Part shown: one piece after another, positions 42,934-52,778 of the stretch
How positions within the stretch are numbered: the stretch's first letter is position 1
How the letters are laid out: each line of letters begins with the position of its first letter
Source: Hansschlegelia plantiphila
Lineage (GTDB): Bacteria; Pseudomonadota; Alphaproteobacteria; Rhizobiales; Methylopilaceae
Length of the DNA: 64,000 bases
Assembly (NCBI RefSeq): GCF_027922265.1
Contig: NZ_BSFI01000002.1
Location: 310,001 to 374,000, forward strand
Direction: 5' to 3'
Translations under genes and position numbers: made by a program
The notes under the pieces: model-generated
The model's input: the letters and a program-made list of their open reading frames with translations, nothing else
Databases searched by the model: none
Told to the model about the DNA's origin: nothing

Positions 42934-45917
42934 TGGCGCAGGCGTTCCGACTCCCCATGGGCGGCCGTATCGACCGGTCGAAACCGATCCGCTTCACCTT
43001 CGACGGCCGCATGATCGACGGCTTCACCGGCGACACCGTCGCCTCCGCGCTGCTCGCGAACGGCGTCCACCTCGTCGGCCGCTCGTTCAAGTATCACCGG
43101 CCGCGCGGAATTCTGAGCCATGGCTCGGACGAGCCGAGCGCGCTGCTGTCGGTCGATCGCGGGCCGGGGCGCGTCGACCCCAACAACCGCGCGAGCGTCG
43201 TCGAGGCGCGCGACGGGCTGAAGATCGTTTCGCAGAACCGCTGGCCGTCGCTCGCCTTCGATGTCGGCGCGGTGAACGACCTGCTGTCGCCGGTGTTCGT
43301 CGCGGGCTTCTACTACAAGACCTTCATGTGGCCGCGCTCCTTCTGGGACAAGGTCTACGAGCCCGTGATCCGCGCGGCCGCGGGCCTCGGCGTCGCGCCA
43401 CAGGTCGCCGACCCGGACCGCTACGCCAACCGCCACGCCCATTGCGACGTGCTGGTCGTCGGCGCCGGACCCGCCGGCCTCGCTGCGGCGCTGGCCGCCG
43501 CCGAGACGGGCAAGCGGGTGATCGTCGCCGACGAGCAGGCCGAGCCCGGCGGCGCGCTGCTGCATCAGCCGGACGCCTTGATCGACGGTCGCGGCGCCGA
43601 AGCATGGCGCGCCGCTGCGATCGGCGAGCTCGACGCGCGCGAGAACGTGGTGCTGCTGCCGCGCACCACCGTGTTCGGCTACTACAACCACAATCACGTC
43701 GCGATGGTGGAGCGCGTCGCTGACCACCGCTCCGACGCGCCCGCCGGGACGCCGCGCGAACGGCTGTGGCAGGTGCGGGCCGCCGAGGTCGTGCTCGCGA
43801 CCGGCAGTCACGAGCGCCCGCTTGTGTTCGCCGACAACGACCGACCGGGCGTGATGCTGGCCGAGAGCGTGCGCGTGTTCATCAACCGCTATGGCGTCGC
43901 GCCGGGCCGGAGGACCGTGTTCGCCACCAGCGGCGCATCGGCCTATGTGGCGGCGGCGGACGCAAAGGCCGCAGGGATCGACGTCGCGCTGGTCGACATC
44001 CGTGAGGAGCGGGAATGCGGGCCGGAAGCGGCCTGGCTCCGCGCCGCGGGCGTCGACGTGCTGACCGGACATACGATCGTTGGGACGCAGGGCCGCAAAC
44101 GCGTCGAGGGCCTCGTCGTCGCGCCCCTCTCCAACGGCGGGGTCGGCGCGCGGCGCGTGATCGCCTGCGACTGCGTCGGCATGTCCGGCGGCTGGACCCC
44201 GGCCGTTCACCTGTTCTCCCAGTCCCGCGGGAAGCTCGCCTTCGACGCCGCGCTCGACGCTTTCGTTCCGGGCGTCTCGGCTCAGGCCGAGCGCTCCGCC
44301 GGCGCGGCGAGCGGGATCTACGATCTCGCCGCCTGCCTCGACAGCGGCTTCACGGCCGGGACGCGGGCGGCGGGCTCGTCGGCGCGCCGGACGTTCGCCG
44401 CGAGCGAGACCCGGATCGGCTTCAAGCCGGCGCGCGCGCTGCCGACCGACGCCAATCCGGCCAAGGTCCGCGCCTTCGTGGACTTCCAGAACGACGTGAC
44501 GGCGAAGGACCTCAAGCTCGCCATGCGCGAGGGCTTCGAGTCGATCGAGCATGTGAAGCGTTACACCACGACCGGCATGGCGACGGATCAGGGCAAGACG
44601 TCGAACATGAACGCGCTCGGCATCGTGGCCGAGGGGCTTGGCCGGCCGCTGCCGTCGGTCGGCACGACGACGTTCCGGCCGCCCTATACGCCGGTCACCT
44701 TCGGCGCGCTGGTCGGTCCCGCTCGCCACGCGCTGTTCGATCCGATCCGCACCACGCCGATCCACGAGTGGGCCGCCGAGCATGGCGCGACGTTCGAGAA
44801 CGTCGCCCTCTGGCGGCGCGCCTGGTATTTTCCGCGCCCCGGTGAGGACCGGCAGACCGCGGTCGCGCGCGAATGCAGGGCTGTGCGGGAGGGCGTCGGC
44901 GTGTTCGACGGCTCGACGCTCGGCAAGATCGAGGTCGTCGGGCCCGACGCCGCCGAGTTCATGAACCGGCTCTACGTCAACGCGTGGATCAAGCTCGGCG
45001 TCGGCCGTTGCCGCTACGGGCTGATGCTGAAGGAGGACGGCTACATTCTCGACGACGGCGTCGTCGCACGGCTCGCGGACGACCGCTTCCACGTCACGAC
45101 CACGACCGGCCGCGCGCCGCGGGTTCTGGCGCATATGGAGGACTACCTCCAGACGGAGTGGCCGGAGCTCGACGTCTTCCTGACCTCCACCACCGAGCAG
45201 TGGGCGGTGATCGCCGTCCAGGGCCCGAAGGCGCGCGAGACGATCGCGGGGCTGGTGGCCGGGATCGACCTCTCGAACGAGGCCTTCCCGCACATGTCGG
45301 TGCGCGAGGGGCACATCTGCGGCGCGCCGTGCCGGCTGTTCCGCGTCTCCTTCACGGGCGACCTCGGCTACGAGATCAACGTGCCGTCCGACTACGGCCG
45401 CGCGGTCTGGGAGGCGGTGGTCGAAGCCGGCGCGCCGTTCGGGATCACGCCCTACGGCACCGAGACCATGCACGTGCTGCGCGCCGAGAAGGGCTACATC
45501 ATCGTCGGCCAGGAGACGGACGGCACCGTGACGCCGGACGACGTCGGCCTCGCGGGCATGATCGCCAGGGCCAAGCCCGACTTCGTCGGCAAACGTTCAT
45601 TGGCGAGGCCCGATCTCCTGGCGGCGGGCCGCAAGCAACTCGTGGGGCTCGCCACAAGTGACCCGTCGCTGGTGCTCGACGAGGGCGCGCAGATCGTCGC
45701 CGATCCGAACCAACCGATCCCGATGACGATGCTCGGGCACGTCACGTCGAGCTACTTCAGCCCGAGCTGCGGCCGCTCGATCGCGATGGCGCTCGTCGCA
45801 GACGGCCGCGCGCTGACCGGGCGGACGCTCCACGTCACGACGCCGGACGGTTTCACCGCAGTCACCGTGAGAGAGCCAGTGTTCTTCGATCCCGACGGGA
45901 GCCGCGTCAATGCTTGA
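42933..45917 (+). CDS. soxA: Sarcosine oxidase alpha subunit
   Basis: A 994-aa multidomain subunit. The N-terminal part (about 1-95) is the ferredoxin-fold segment with FTFDGRMIDGFTGDTVASALLANG and FKYHRPRG. A dinucleotide-binding domain follows, with CDVLVVGAGPAGLAAALAAA near 168-187. The C-terminal third (about 600-994) is a GcvT-like folate-binding domain, with WRRAWYFPRP and GVGVFDGSTLGKIEVVGPDA. The subunit binds NAD and tetrahydrofolate and captures the one-carbon unit. ATG 42933 is one codon after a GTG; it overlaps the soxD stop. The 3' end overlaps soxG by eight bases. All features are those of full-length SoxA. Confidence 0.96.
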   Translation: MAQAFRLPMGGRIDRSKPIRFTFDGRMIDGFTGDTVASALLANGVHLVGRSFKYHRPRGILSHGSDEPSALLSVDRGPGRVDPNNRASVVEARDGLKIVSQNRWPSLAFDVGAVNDLLSPVFVAGFYYKTFMWPRSFWDKVYEPVIRAAAGLGVAPQVADPDRYANRHAHCDVLVVGAGPAGLAAALAAAETGKRVIVADEQAEPGGALLHQPDALIDGRGAEAWRAAAIGELDARENVVLLPRTTVFGYYNHNHVAMVERVADHRSDAPAGTPRERLWQVRAAEVVLATGSHERPLVFADNDRPGVMLAESVRVFINRYGVAPGRRTVFATSGASAYVAAADAKAAGIDVALVDIREERECGPEAAWLRAAGVDVLTGHTIVGTQGRKRVEGLVVAPLSNGGVGARRVIACDCVGMSGGWTPAVHLFSQSRGKLAFDAALDAFVPGVSAQAERSAGAASGIYDLAACLDSGFTAGTRAAGSSARRTFAASETRIGFKPARALPTDANPAKVRAFVDFQNDVTAKDLKLAMREGFESIEHVKRYTTTGMATDQGKTSNMNALGIVAEGLGRPLPSVGTTTFRPPYTPVTFGALVGPARHALFDPIRTTPIHEWAAEHGATFENVALWRRAWYFPRPGEDRQTAVARECRAVREGVGVFDGSTLGKIEVVGPDAAEFMNRLYVNAWIKLGVGRCRYGLMLKEDGYILDDGVVARLADDRFHVTTTTGRAPRVLAHMEDYLQTEWPELDVFLTSTTEQWAVIAVQGPKARETIAGLVAGIDLSNEAFPHMSVREGHICGAPCRLFRVSFTGDLGYEINVPSDYGRAVWEAVVEAGAPFGITPYGTETMHVLRAEKGYIIVGQETDGTVTPDDVGLAGMIARAKPDFVGKRSLARPDLLAAGRKQLVGLATSDPSLVLDEGAQIVADPNQPIPMTMLGHVTSSYFSPSCGRSIAMALVADGRALTGRTLHVTTPDGFTAVTVREPVFFDPDGSRVNA

Positions 45918-46482
45918 GAGCCGCTTCCTAGCCCGCCGCGTCGGGGCGCTGGATACGGCCGCGCGCGCCGTGTCGCCGTCTTCCGGCGTCGAGGTTCGTG
46001 CGCTTGGACCAGCCACCCGGCTTTCTTTCCGTGTCCGATTGGGCGACGCGCAGCCCAAGCTTGCGGGCCTCGACCTCGCGATCAACCGCATGGTCGGAAC
46101 CGGCGAGCGGTGGTGCGCCCGGCTTGGTCCCGACGAATGGCTCACCGGCGCCCCCGAGGCCGACAACGAGCTGATTCAGGGCGAGATCGAGCAGGCGCTC
46201 GAGGGCTGTTTCCATTCGCTGGTCGACGTCTCGCATCGCGATGTGGGCTTCGAAATCTCGGGCGCGGCCGCGGCCCAGGCGCTCAACGCCGGTTGCCCGC
46301 TTGATCTGGGCGACGCCGCGTTCCCCGCCGGCTCGGCCGCCCGCACACTGCTCGGCAAGGTCGAGATCGTGCTCCTGCGTCCATCCGACGCTCCGGTCTA
46401 TCGCGTTGACTGCTGGCGTTCCTTCGCGGCTTACGTGCACGGCTTCCTCGTCGAAGCGGCGGACTCCACCGTCGCCGTCTGA
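45910..46482 (+). CDS. soxG: Sarcosine oxidase gamma subunit
   Basis: A 190-aa subunit, low in similarity but recognisable by position and pattern. GERWCARLGPDEWLTGAPE corresponds to the conserved WLGPDEWLL region, and the later HRDVGFEISGAAAAQALNAGCPLDL and YRVDCWRSFAAYVHGFLVEAA match SoxG C-terminal motifs. Its fold is GcvT-like and it packs against the alpha subunit. It overlaps soxA by eight bases, closing the soxBDAG operon. A 151-base gap separates it from sdaA, and co-transcription with sdaA is possible but not shown. Confidence 0.9.
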   Translation: MLESRFLARRVGALDTAARAVSPSSGVEVRALGPATRLSFRVRLGDAQPKLAGLDLAINRMVGTGERWCARLGPDEWLTGAPEADNELIQGEIEQALEGCFHSLVDVSHRDVGFEISGAAAAQALNAGCPLDLGDAAFPAGSAARTLLGKVEIVLLRPSDAPVYRVDCWRSFAAYVHGFLVEAADSTVAV

Positions 46483-46633
46483 GAGTCTTAAGCCTGACGC
46501 TAAGCGGCGCACGGAAGAGACGGCCGTCTCATCAGATGGCGCGCCGGATCGCTTCGCGACTGTCATTCCTCACGATCGGCGGCGGTTCGGATCATCTGCG
46601 CCGCTTGGCCTCGCACTTGCTCATAAGCATTTC

Positions 46634-47986
46634 ATGATCAGCGCATTCGACCTCTTCAAGATCGGCGTCGGCCCGTCGAGCTCCCACACTGTCGGCCCGA
46701 TGATCGCCGCACGGGATTATCGTGCGCGGGCGGCCGGCTTCGACGGCCTGGCCCGGATCACGGCCGAGATCTTCGGGTCTCTCGCCTGGACGGGGAAGGG
46801 GCATGGAACCGACGCCGCTTTGTGCCTCGGTCTGCTCGGGCACGAGCCCGCGACGGTCGATCCCGATGCGATGGAGGGTTATGTCGCGGCGCTGAGGGAA
46901 TCCCGTCGGCTCGAAGGAATGCTCGTTGGCGTCTCCTTCGACCCCGCGACCGACCTCGTCTTCAATCGGACCGAGATGCTGCCGCTGCACACCAACGGCA
47001 TGCGCTTCCGCAGCTACGGCGGCTGCGGCGAAATGCTGGACGAATACGTCTGCTACTCGATCGGTGGCGGCTTCGTCGTCACCGAGCAGGATGCGGCCGC
47101 GGCGGACCCGATCGCCTATCCGCTTCCCTTCGGCAGCGGCGAGGATCTTCTCACGCTCTGCGCCGAGACCGGCCGCACCATCCCCGAAATCCAACTCGTC
47201 AACGAGCTCGCGACGCGCTCTCAGGCCGAAGTCGATGACGGCCTCGACGCCATCATCCAGGCGATGTTCGACTGCATCGACCGCGGCATGGTGCAGGACG
47301 GAATGCTGCCGGGCGGCCTGAAGGTCCGCCGCCGCGCCAAGCGCATGCATGCGGCGCTGAACGAGCGCAGCCTGATCAACAGCCGACCTCCGCATGAGAT
47401 CGTCGACTGGGTCAGCCTGTTCGCTCTCGCCGTGAACGAGGAGAACGCGTCCGGCGGCCGGGTCGTGACCGCGCCGACCAACGGGGCCGCTGGCATCGTG
47501 CCCGCCGTGTTGCGCTACCTCCGCGATTTCTGTCCCGGCTGGACGCCCGAGCGCGGCCGCGAGTTCCTGCTGGTCGCCGCCGCGATCGGCGGCCTGATCA
47601 AGCGCCGCGCGTCGATCTCCGGCGCGGAGGTCGGATGTCAGGGCGAGGTCGGTTCGGCTGCCGCGATGGCCGCGGCGGGCCTGACGTCGGCGCTTGGGGG
47701 CACCGCCGAGCAGATCGAGAACGCCGCCGAGATCGCGATCGAGCACCATCTCGGCATGACCTGCGACCCGATCGGCGGGCTGGTGCAGATCCCGTGCATC
47801 GAGCGCAACGCCTTCGGCGCCAACAAGGCGATCGTCGCCGCCTCCCTGTCGCTCCGCGGCGACGGCATCCATCGCGTGACCCTCGACGAGGTGATCGAGA
47901 CGATGAAGCAGACCGGCGCGGACATGCAGGCGAAATACAAGGAGACCTCCCAGGGCGGTCTCGCGGTCAACGTCGCGGCCTGCTGA
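46634..47986 (+). CDS. sdaA: L-serine ammonia-lyase (iron-sulfur type)
   Basis: A 450-aa single-chain serine dehydratase. The N-terminal beta domain begins SAFDLFKIGVGPSSSHTVGPM, and the alpha domain has the catalytic stretch SGGRVVTAPTNGAAGIVPAVLRY. Conserved cysteines for the 4Fe-4S cluster are in AEVGCQGEVGSA and GMTCDPIGGLV, with a terminal Cys as the very last residue (AAC), as in family members where it is an internal ligand. It converts L-serine to pyruvate and ammonia. Placed between soxG and gbcA, it finishes the choline route after glycine is turned to serine. The glyA gene for that step is not nearby. No strong ribosome site is seen before ATG 46634. Confidence 0.95.
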   Translation: MISAFDLFKIGVGPSSSHTVGPMIAARDYRARAAGFDGLARITAEIFGSLAWTGKGHGTDAALCLGLLGHEPATVDPDAMEGYVAALRESRRLEGMLVGVSFDPATDLVFNRTEMLPLHTNGMRFRSYGGCGEMLDEYVCYSIGGGFVVTEQDAAAADPIAYPLPFGSGEDLLTLCAETGRTIPEIQLVNELATRSQAEVDDGLDAIIQAMFDCIDRGMVQDGMLPGGLKVRRRAKRMHAALNERSLINSRPPHEIVDWVSLFALAVNEENASGGRVVTAPTNGAAGIVPAVLRYLRDFCPGWTPERGREFLLVAAAIGGLIKRRASISGAEVGCQGEVGSAAAMAAAGLTSALGGTAEQIENAAEIAIEHHLGMTCDPIGGLVQIPCIERNAFGANKAIVAASLSLRGDGIHRVTLDEVIETMKQTGADMQAKYKETSQGGLAVNVAAC

Positions 47987-48195
47987 GGGCTTGGGCCGAA
48001 AGGCTCTGACACAGAGCGGTCAGCTACGAGCAAGGCAGCAAACGCGGGTCCCGGGCTTGGTTCCCAGCAGCGTCTGAGCGATCCAAGTCGCGTTTCCCTC
48101 AGACAATGTCGCTCGCGGAACAGCGGTCATGCGGCCCGCGATCATAATCCTTCCAGACAGCGCCGCTCGCGCCGCGATGGCCTCGGAGGATCCCG

Positions 48196-49455
48196 ATGCT
48201 CGACGTCCTGACCACGCCGCTCCGGAGCCTGCTGCGGCAGCGTCAGTCCGGGCACAGCCTGCCGGCGGCGTTCTATCTCAGCCCCGACGTCTTCGAGGCC
48301 GACATGGAGCACATTTTCGGCAAGCACTGGATCTATGTCGGCGTCGAGCCCGACGTTCCGGAGCCGGGCGACGTCGCGATCTTCGACATCGGCAAGGCGT
48401 CGATCGCGGTGGTCCGCGACGACGACAACGAGGTCCGCGCCTTTCACAACGTCTGCCGCCATCGCGGCGCGCGGCTCGTCACCGACGAGAAGACCACCGT
48501 CGGCAACCTCGTCTGCCGCTACCACTCCTGGACCTACAACCTCGGCGGCGACCTGATCCACGCCGAGCATATGGGCCCGGCGTTCGATCGCTCCTGCCAC
48601 GGCCTGAAGCCGGTCCACGTCCGCTCTCTCGAAGGTCTGCTGTTCGTCTGCCTCGCCGACGAGCCGCCAACGGACTTCGACGAGATGGCGAAGCGCATGG
48701 GTCCCTACATCGCGCCCCACAATGTGCGGAACACCAAGGTCGCCTTCCAGAGCGACATCATCGAGCCCGGCAACTGGAAGCTCACGATGGAGAACAATCG
48801 TGAGTGCTATCACTGCGGCGCCAACCATCCGGAGCTGACGGTTCCGCTGTTCGCCTATGGATTCGGCTTCGCGCCGGAGGAGATGGACGAGTTCGACCGC
48901 GCCAACGCCGAGCGCTACGGCTGCCTGATCGCGAAGAACCACGCGGACTGGGAGGCCGAGGGTCTGCCGTCGCGCGAGATCGACGAGCTCGACACGATGG
49001 TGACGGGCTTCCGCACCGAGCGCCTGCCGCTCGACGGCGACGGCGAGTCCCACACGCTCGACACCAAGGCCGCCTGCGGGAAGCTGCTTGGCGACCTCAC
49101 GAGCGCGAAGCTCGGCGGCCTGTCGTTCTGGACGCAGCCGAACTCGTGGCACCACTTCCTGGCCGACCACATCGTGACCTTCTCGGTGCTGCCGCTCGAC
49201 GCGGAGCGCTCGCTGCTGCGCACGAAATGGCTCGTCCACAAGGACGCGGTCGAAGGGGTCGACTACGACCTCGAGAACCTGACCAGCGTCTGGCTCGCGA
49301 CCAACGACCAGGACAGCGAGCTCGTCGGCCTATGCCAGCAGGGGGCCCGCAGCCCGGCCTACCGGCCAGGGCCGTACTCGCCGAACACCGAGATGCTCGT
49401 CGACAAGTTCGTCAACTGGTACGCCGGCCGCATGGCCGAGCACATCGGCCGCTGA
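48196..49455 (+). CDS. gbcA: Glycine betaine monooxygenase, Rieske oxygenase subunit
   Basis: A 419-aa Rieske non-heme iron oxygenase. The Rieske 2Fe-2S ligands are Cys87 and His89 (VCRHRGARL) and Cys107 and His110 (CRYHSWTYNL). The mononuclear iron site is in MENNRECYHCGANHPEL (His206 and His211). It demethylates glycine betaine to dimethylglycine, releasing formaldehyde. GGAGG precedes ATG 48196. The gbcB reductase begins 4 bases after its stop. Choline-monooxygenase-like enzymes share this pattern, but the linked gbcB, dgcAB and GbdR-type regulator support betaine as the substrate. The 209 bases after sdaA hold its promoter. Confidence 0.93.
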   Translation: MLDVLTTPLRSLLRQRQSGHSLPAAFYLSPDVFEADMEHIFGKHWIYVGVEPDVPEPGDVAIFDIGKASIAVVRDDDNEVRAFHNVCRHRGARLVTDEKTTVGNLVCRYHSWTYNLGGDLIHAEHMGPAFDRSCHGLKPVHVRSLEGLLFVCLADEPPTDFDEMAKRMGPYIAPHNVRNTKVAFQSDIIEPGNWKLTMENNRECYHCGANHPELTVPLFAYGFGFAPEEMDEFDRANAERYGCLIAKNHADWEAEGLPSREIDELDTMVTGFRTERLPLDGDGESHTLDTKAACGKLLGDLTSAKLGGLSFWTQPNSWHHFLADHIVTFSVLPLDAERSLLRTKWLVHKDAVEGVDYDLENLTSVWLATNDQDSELVGLCQQGARSPAYRPGPYSPNTEMLVDKFVNWYAGRMAEHIGR

Positions 49456-49459
49456 CGCG

Positions 49460-50581
49460 ATGGATGCGATCGTCGGCCCAATGGAGCCCGCGGAGGCCCG
49501 GCTCGCGAATCCGCGGCCATGGGACGCCGACGCGGACGACGAACTGATCTGCCGCACCGTGAGGGAGGAGACGCACGACGTCCGCACCTTCGTGTTCTCG
49601 GCGAAAAGTCCCCGTCGTTTCGCGCACCAGCCCGGCCAGTTCCTGACCTTCGCCTTCGAGATCGGCGGCGAGACCATCAACCGCTGCTACACGATCGCCT
49701 CCGCGCCGACGACGCCGGATACGGTGGCGATCACGGTGAAGCGCGTTCCCGGCGGCCCGGTGTCGAACTGGCTGCACGACACGATGAAGCCGGGCTCGGT
49801 CGTTCGCGCGATGGGCCCGATGGGCGAGTTCACCTGCTTCCGGCATCCGGCGGAAAAGTATCTGTTTCTTTCGGGTGGGAGCGGGGTCACGCCGATGATG
49901 GCGATGGCGCGCACCTTCCACGACCTGGGCGAGGCGCGCGACGTCGCCTTCGTGCATTCCGCCCGCACCCCGGCCGACATCGTGTTTCGCGACGAGCTCG
50001 AGCTGATGGCGCGCCACAACCCCGACTTCCGGTTTTCGGCGATCTGCAAGACCGACGGTCCCGCCGAGCGCTGGCCGGGCGTGCGGGGCAGGCTCAGCCG
50101 CCCGGCGCTGAAGCTCCTCGTCCCCGACTTACGCGACCGCGAGGTTTTCGTGTGCGGACCCGCGCCGTATATGGCCGCGGTCGAGTCGATGCTGGTCGAG
50201 CTCGGCTTCGACATGGCGCGGCGCCATGAGGAGAGCTTCGATTTCGACGCGCTCTCCGCGCAGGATACGGAAGCCGCGGTGGTCGCCGAGGCGGAGCTGG
50301 ACTCTCGGCCGACCGTGCGGACCTACAAGGTCGAGTTCGCCAAGACGAAGCGCGTGATCGAGTGTGGGGAGGACACCACGGTGCTCGCCGCGGCGCGTAG
50401 GGCCGGCGTGCGTCTGCCGTCATCCTGCTCGAAGGGTCTGTGCGGCACCTGCAAGTCGAAGCTGGTCTCTGGCACGGTCGACATGAGCCATGGCGGCGGC
50501 ATCCGCCAGCGTGAGATCGACGCCGGCATGGCGCTGCTGTGCTGCTCGAAGCCCACCAGCGACCTCGTGGTCGACCGATGA
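49460..50581 (+). CDS. gbcB: Glycine betaine monooxygenase reductase subunit
   Basis: A 373-aa ferredoxin-NAD(P)-reductase-type protein. The flavin-binding RCYTIASAP and the pyridine-nucleotide part FLSGGSGVTPMMAMART are followed by VFVCGPAPYM. A C-terminal plant-type 2Fe-2S domain has Cys323, 328, 331 and 361 or 362 (CSKGLCGTCK and LLCCSKP). It passes electrons from NADH to the Rieske subunit. It follows gbcA by four bases and overlaps dgcA in an ATGA junction. Domain order (FNR-like then ferredoxin) matches known GbcB proteins. Confidence 0.94.
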   Translation: MDAIVGPMEPAEARLANPRPWDADADDELICRTVREETHDVRTFVFSAKSPRRFAHQPGQFLTFAFEIGGETINRCYTIASAPTTPDTVAITVKRVPGGPVSNWLHDTMKPGSVVRAMGPMGEFTCFRHPAEKYLFLSGGSGVTPMMAMARTFHDLGEARDVAFVHSARTPADIVFRDELELMARHNPDFRFSAICKTDGPAERWPGVRGRLSRPALKLLVPDLRDREVFVCGPAPYMAAVESMLVELGFDMARRHEESFDFDALSAQDTEAAVVAEAELDSRPTVRTYKVEFAKTKRVIECGEDTTVLAAARRAGVRLPSSCSKGLCGTCKSKLVSGTVDMSHGGGIRQREIDAGMALLCCSKPTSDLVVDR

Positions 50582-52620
50582 TCGCAAACGCCGACGCGCT
50601 TCTGAAGCCGCTCACAATCAAGGGCCTGACGATCCGCAACCGCGTGATGTCGACGAGCCATGCGCCCGGCTACGGCAAGGACGGCAAGCCGCAGGAGCGC
50701 TATCAGCTCTATCACGAGGAAAAGGCCAAGGGCGGCATCGGGCTCACGATGTTCGGCGGCTCGTCCTCGGTGGCGCTCGACAGCCCGGCCGCGCCCTGGA
50801 ACCAGGTCTCGGTCGCCGACGACAGCGTGGTGCCGTTCTTCCGGGAGTTCTCGGACCGCGTGCACAAGCACGGCGCCAAGCTGATGATCCAGCTCACCCA
50901 CATGGGCCGGCGCACCAAATACGACACCGAGAACTGGTTCCCGACGCTCTCCGCCTCGCCTCGCCGAGAGCCGGCCTCGCGCACCATCCCGAAGGAGATG
51001 GAGCAGGAGGACATCGACCGCGTCGTCCGCGATTTCGCAGCCGCCGCGCGGCGCTGCAAGCAGGGCGGTCTCGACGGCTGCGAGGTCTCGGCGGCCCATG
51101 GTCATCTGATCGACCAGTTCTGGTCGCCCGGGGTGAACCAGCGCACGGACAGATACGGCGGCAGTCTCGAGAACCGCATGCGTTTCGGTATCGAAGCCCT
51201 TGAGGCGATGCGCGCGGAAGTCGGCGACGACTACGTCATCGGCATCCGCATGTCCGGCGACGAGATGATCGCCGACGGGCTCTCGCATGACGACTGCCTC
51301 GCGATCGCGTCGGAATACGCCCGTCGTGGGCTGGTCGATTTCCTCAACATCCTCGGCGGCCAGGCGCGCGACCACATCGCCCACGCGATCTCGCTGCCGA
51401 ACATGAGCTTCCCGGTCGCGCCGTTCCTGTTCCTGCCCTCCGCGATTAAGCGCGAGGTGGACGTGCCGGTCTTCCACGCCCAGCGCGTGACCGACCTCGC
51501 GACCGCCGCCCGGGCCGTCCACGACGGCCATGTCGACATGGTCGCGATGACCCGCGCCCACATCGCCGACCCACATCTGGTGAAGAAGCTTTCCGAGGGC
51601 CGCGCGGACGACATCCGCCAATGCGTCGGCGCCGGCTACTGCATCGACCGCATCTATGTCGGCGGCGACGCGCTCTGCATCCAGAACGCCGCGACCGGCC
51701 GCGAGGCGACCATGCCGCACGTGATCGCCAAGGGGGACGTGCGGCGGAAGGTGGTCGTGGTCGGCGCCGGACCGGCCGGGCTCGAGGCGGCGAGGGTGGC
51801 GGCCGAGCGCGGACATCAGGTCGTGCTGTTCGAAAAGCAGGCGCTTGCAGGCGGGCAGATCGGCGTCGCCGCAAAGGCTGGCTGGCGCGAGGCGCTGTCG
51901 GGGATCACGCGGTGGCTCGTCGGCCAGGTCACGAAGCTCGGCGTCGACCTCCGATTCGGCGTCGCCGCGACCGAGGCCCTGATCCTCGCCGAGCGGCCGG
52001 ACGTCGTGATCGTCGCCACCGGCGGCCTGCCCAGCCGCGGCCCCGCGAAGGGCGCCGAGGCGCACGCCGTCACGACCTGGGACGTGCTGACCGGCGCCGT
52101 CGAGCCCACCGGCTCCGTGCTGCTCTATGACGAGATGGGCCAGCACAACGCCGCCTCCACCGCCGAGCTGCTCGCGAAGCGCGGCTGCTTCGTGGAGATC
52201 GCGACGCATGACCGGATGGTCGGCGAGGAGCTCGGCGCCACGAACCAGCCGGTCCACCTGCGCGAGCTCTACAAGCTCGGCGTGGTCATGACGCCGAACA
52301 TGGAGCTGATCGAGATCTACCCCGAAGGCAACCGGCTGGTGGCGGCGCTCCGCAACACCATGACGGACGCGGAGGAGGAGCGCGTCGTCGACCGGGTGGT
52401 GGTCGAACACGGAACGCTGCCTGTCGATGCGCTGTTCTTCGGGCTCAAGAACGCCTCGGTTAACAAGGGCGTGCTGGACCAGGGCGCGATCGTGCGCGGC
52501 GAGCCGCAGCCCTACGACCTGTCGGCGGGCTATGCGCTCTATCGCGTCGGTGACGCTGTCGCCGGCCGTAACATCCACGCCGCGATCTACGACGCTCTCC
52601 GACTCTGCAAGGACCTGTGA
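50578..52620 (+). CDS. dgcA: Dimethylglycine dehydrogenase subunit DgcA
   Basis: A 680-aa old-yellow-enzyme/trimethylamine-dehydrogenase-type flavoprotein. The TIM-barrel FMN domain (about 1-340) contains LMIQLTHMGRRTK, SAAHGHLIDQFWSPGVNQRTD and GIRMSGDEM. An FAD-type domain follows, with VVVVGAGPAGLEAARVAAE. The cluster region reads CVGAGYCIDR then ALCIQN (Cys349, 355 and 367); the second ligand of the usual CxxC is replaced by Ala. It demethylates dimethylglycine to sarcosine, with electrons going to DgcB and EtfAB. It overlaps gbcB in ATGA and is followed by 270 bases of palindromic repeats before dgcB. Confidence 0.92.
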   Translation: MIANADALLKPLTIKGLTIRNRVMSTSHAPGYGKDGKPQERYQLYHEEKAKGGIGLTMFGGSSSVALDSPAAPWNQVSVADDSVVPFFREFSDRVHKHGAKLMIQLTHMGRRTKYDTENWFPTLSASPRREPASRTIPKEMEQEDIDRVVRDFAAAARRCKQGGLDGCEVSAAHGHLIDQFWSPGVNQRTDRYGGSLENRMRFGIEALEAMRAEVGDDYVIGIRMSGDEMIADGLSHDDCLAIASEYARRGLVDFLNILGGQARDHIAHAISLPNMSFPVAPFLFLPSAIKREVDVPVFHAQRVTDLATAARAVHDGHVDMVAMTRAHIADPHLVKKLSEGRADDIRQCVGAGYCIDRIYVGGDALCIQNAATGREATMPHVIAKGDVRRKVVVVGAGPAGLEAARVAAERGHQVVLFEKQALAGGQIGVAAKAGWREALSGITRWLVGQVTKLGVDLRFGVAATEALILAERPDVVIVATGGLPSRGPAKGAEAHAVTTWDVLTGAVEPTGSVLLYDEMGQHNAASTAELLAKRGCFVEIATHDRMVGEELGATNQPVHLRELYKLGVVMTPNMELIEIYPEGNRLVAALRNTMTDAEEERVVDRVVVEHGTLPVDALFFGLKNASVNKGVLDQGAIVRGEPQPYDLSAGYALYRVGDAVAGRNIHAAIYDALRLCKDL

Positions 52621-52652
52621 GCGTCGTGGCGAGCGGGCGCGGAACCGCCGCC

Positions 52653-52744
52653 GTCATGCCCGCCTTCGCGGGCATCCACGCCTTTACCGGCGGTCGGGAC
52701 GCTCGACGCCGAAGTCGTGGATACCCGGCTGCGCCGGGCATGAC
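52653..52744. repeat. Palindromic repeat unit 1 (GTCATGCCCG-type)
   Basis: Outer arms GTCATGCCCG (52653) and CGGGCATGAC (ending 52744) enclose inner hairpins, including ATGCCCGC-CTTC-GCGGGCAT at 52656-52675. The pattern resembles mosaic intergenic repeats abundant in alphaproteobacteria. It lies in the gap between dgcA and dgcB. Confidence 0.75.
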
Positions 52745-52778
52745 GCTCGAACGCGCCGTCCGGGCCGCTTTCGCCGTC

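Noticed and set aside
42882-45473. A long minus-strand open frame opposite soxA
   Set aside because: It is antisense to a clearly conserved gene and its translation is low-complexity, so it is a GC-driven shadow.
47987-48195. Glycine riboswitch between sdaA and gbcA
   Set aside because: A GCCGAAAGGC-like string occurs, but the paired aptamer architecture and the other conserved blocks are absent.
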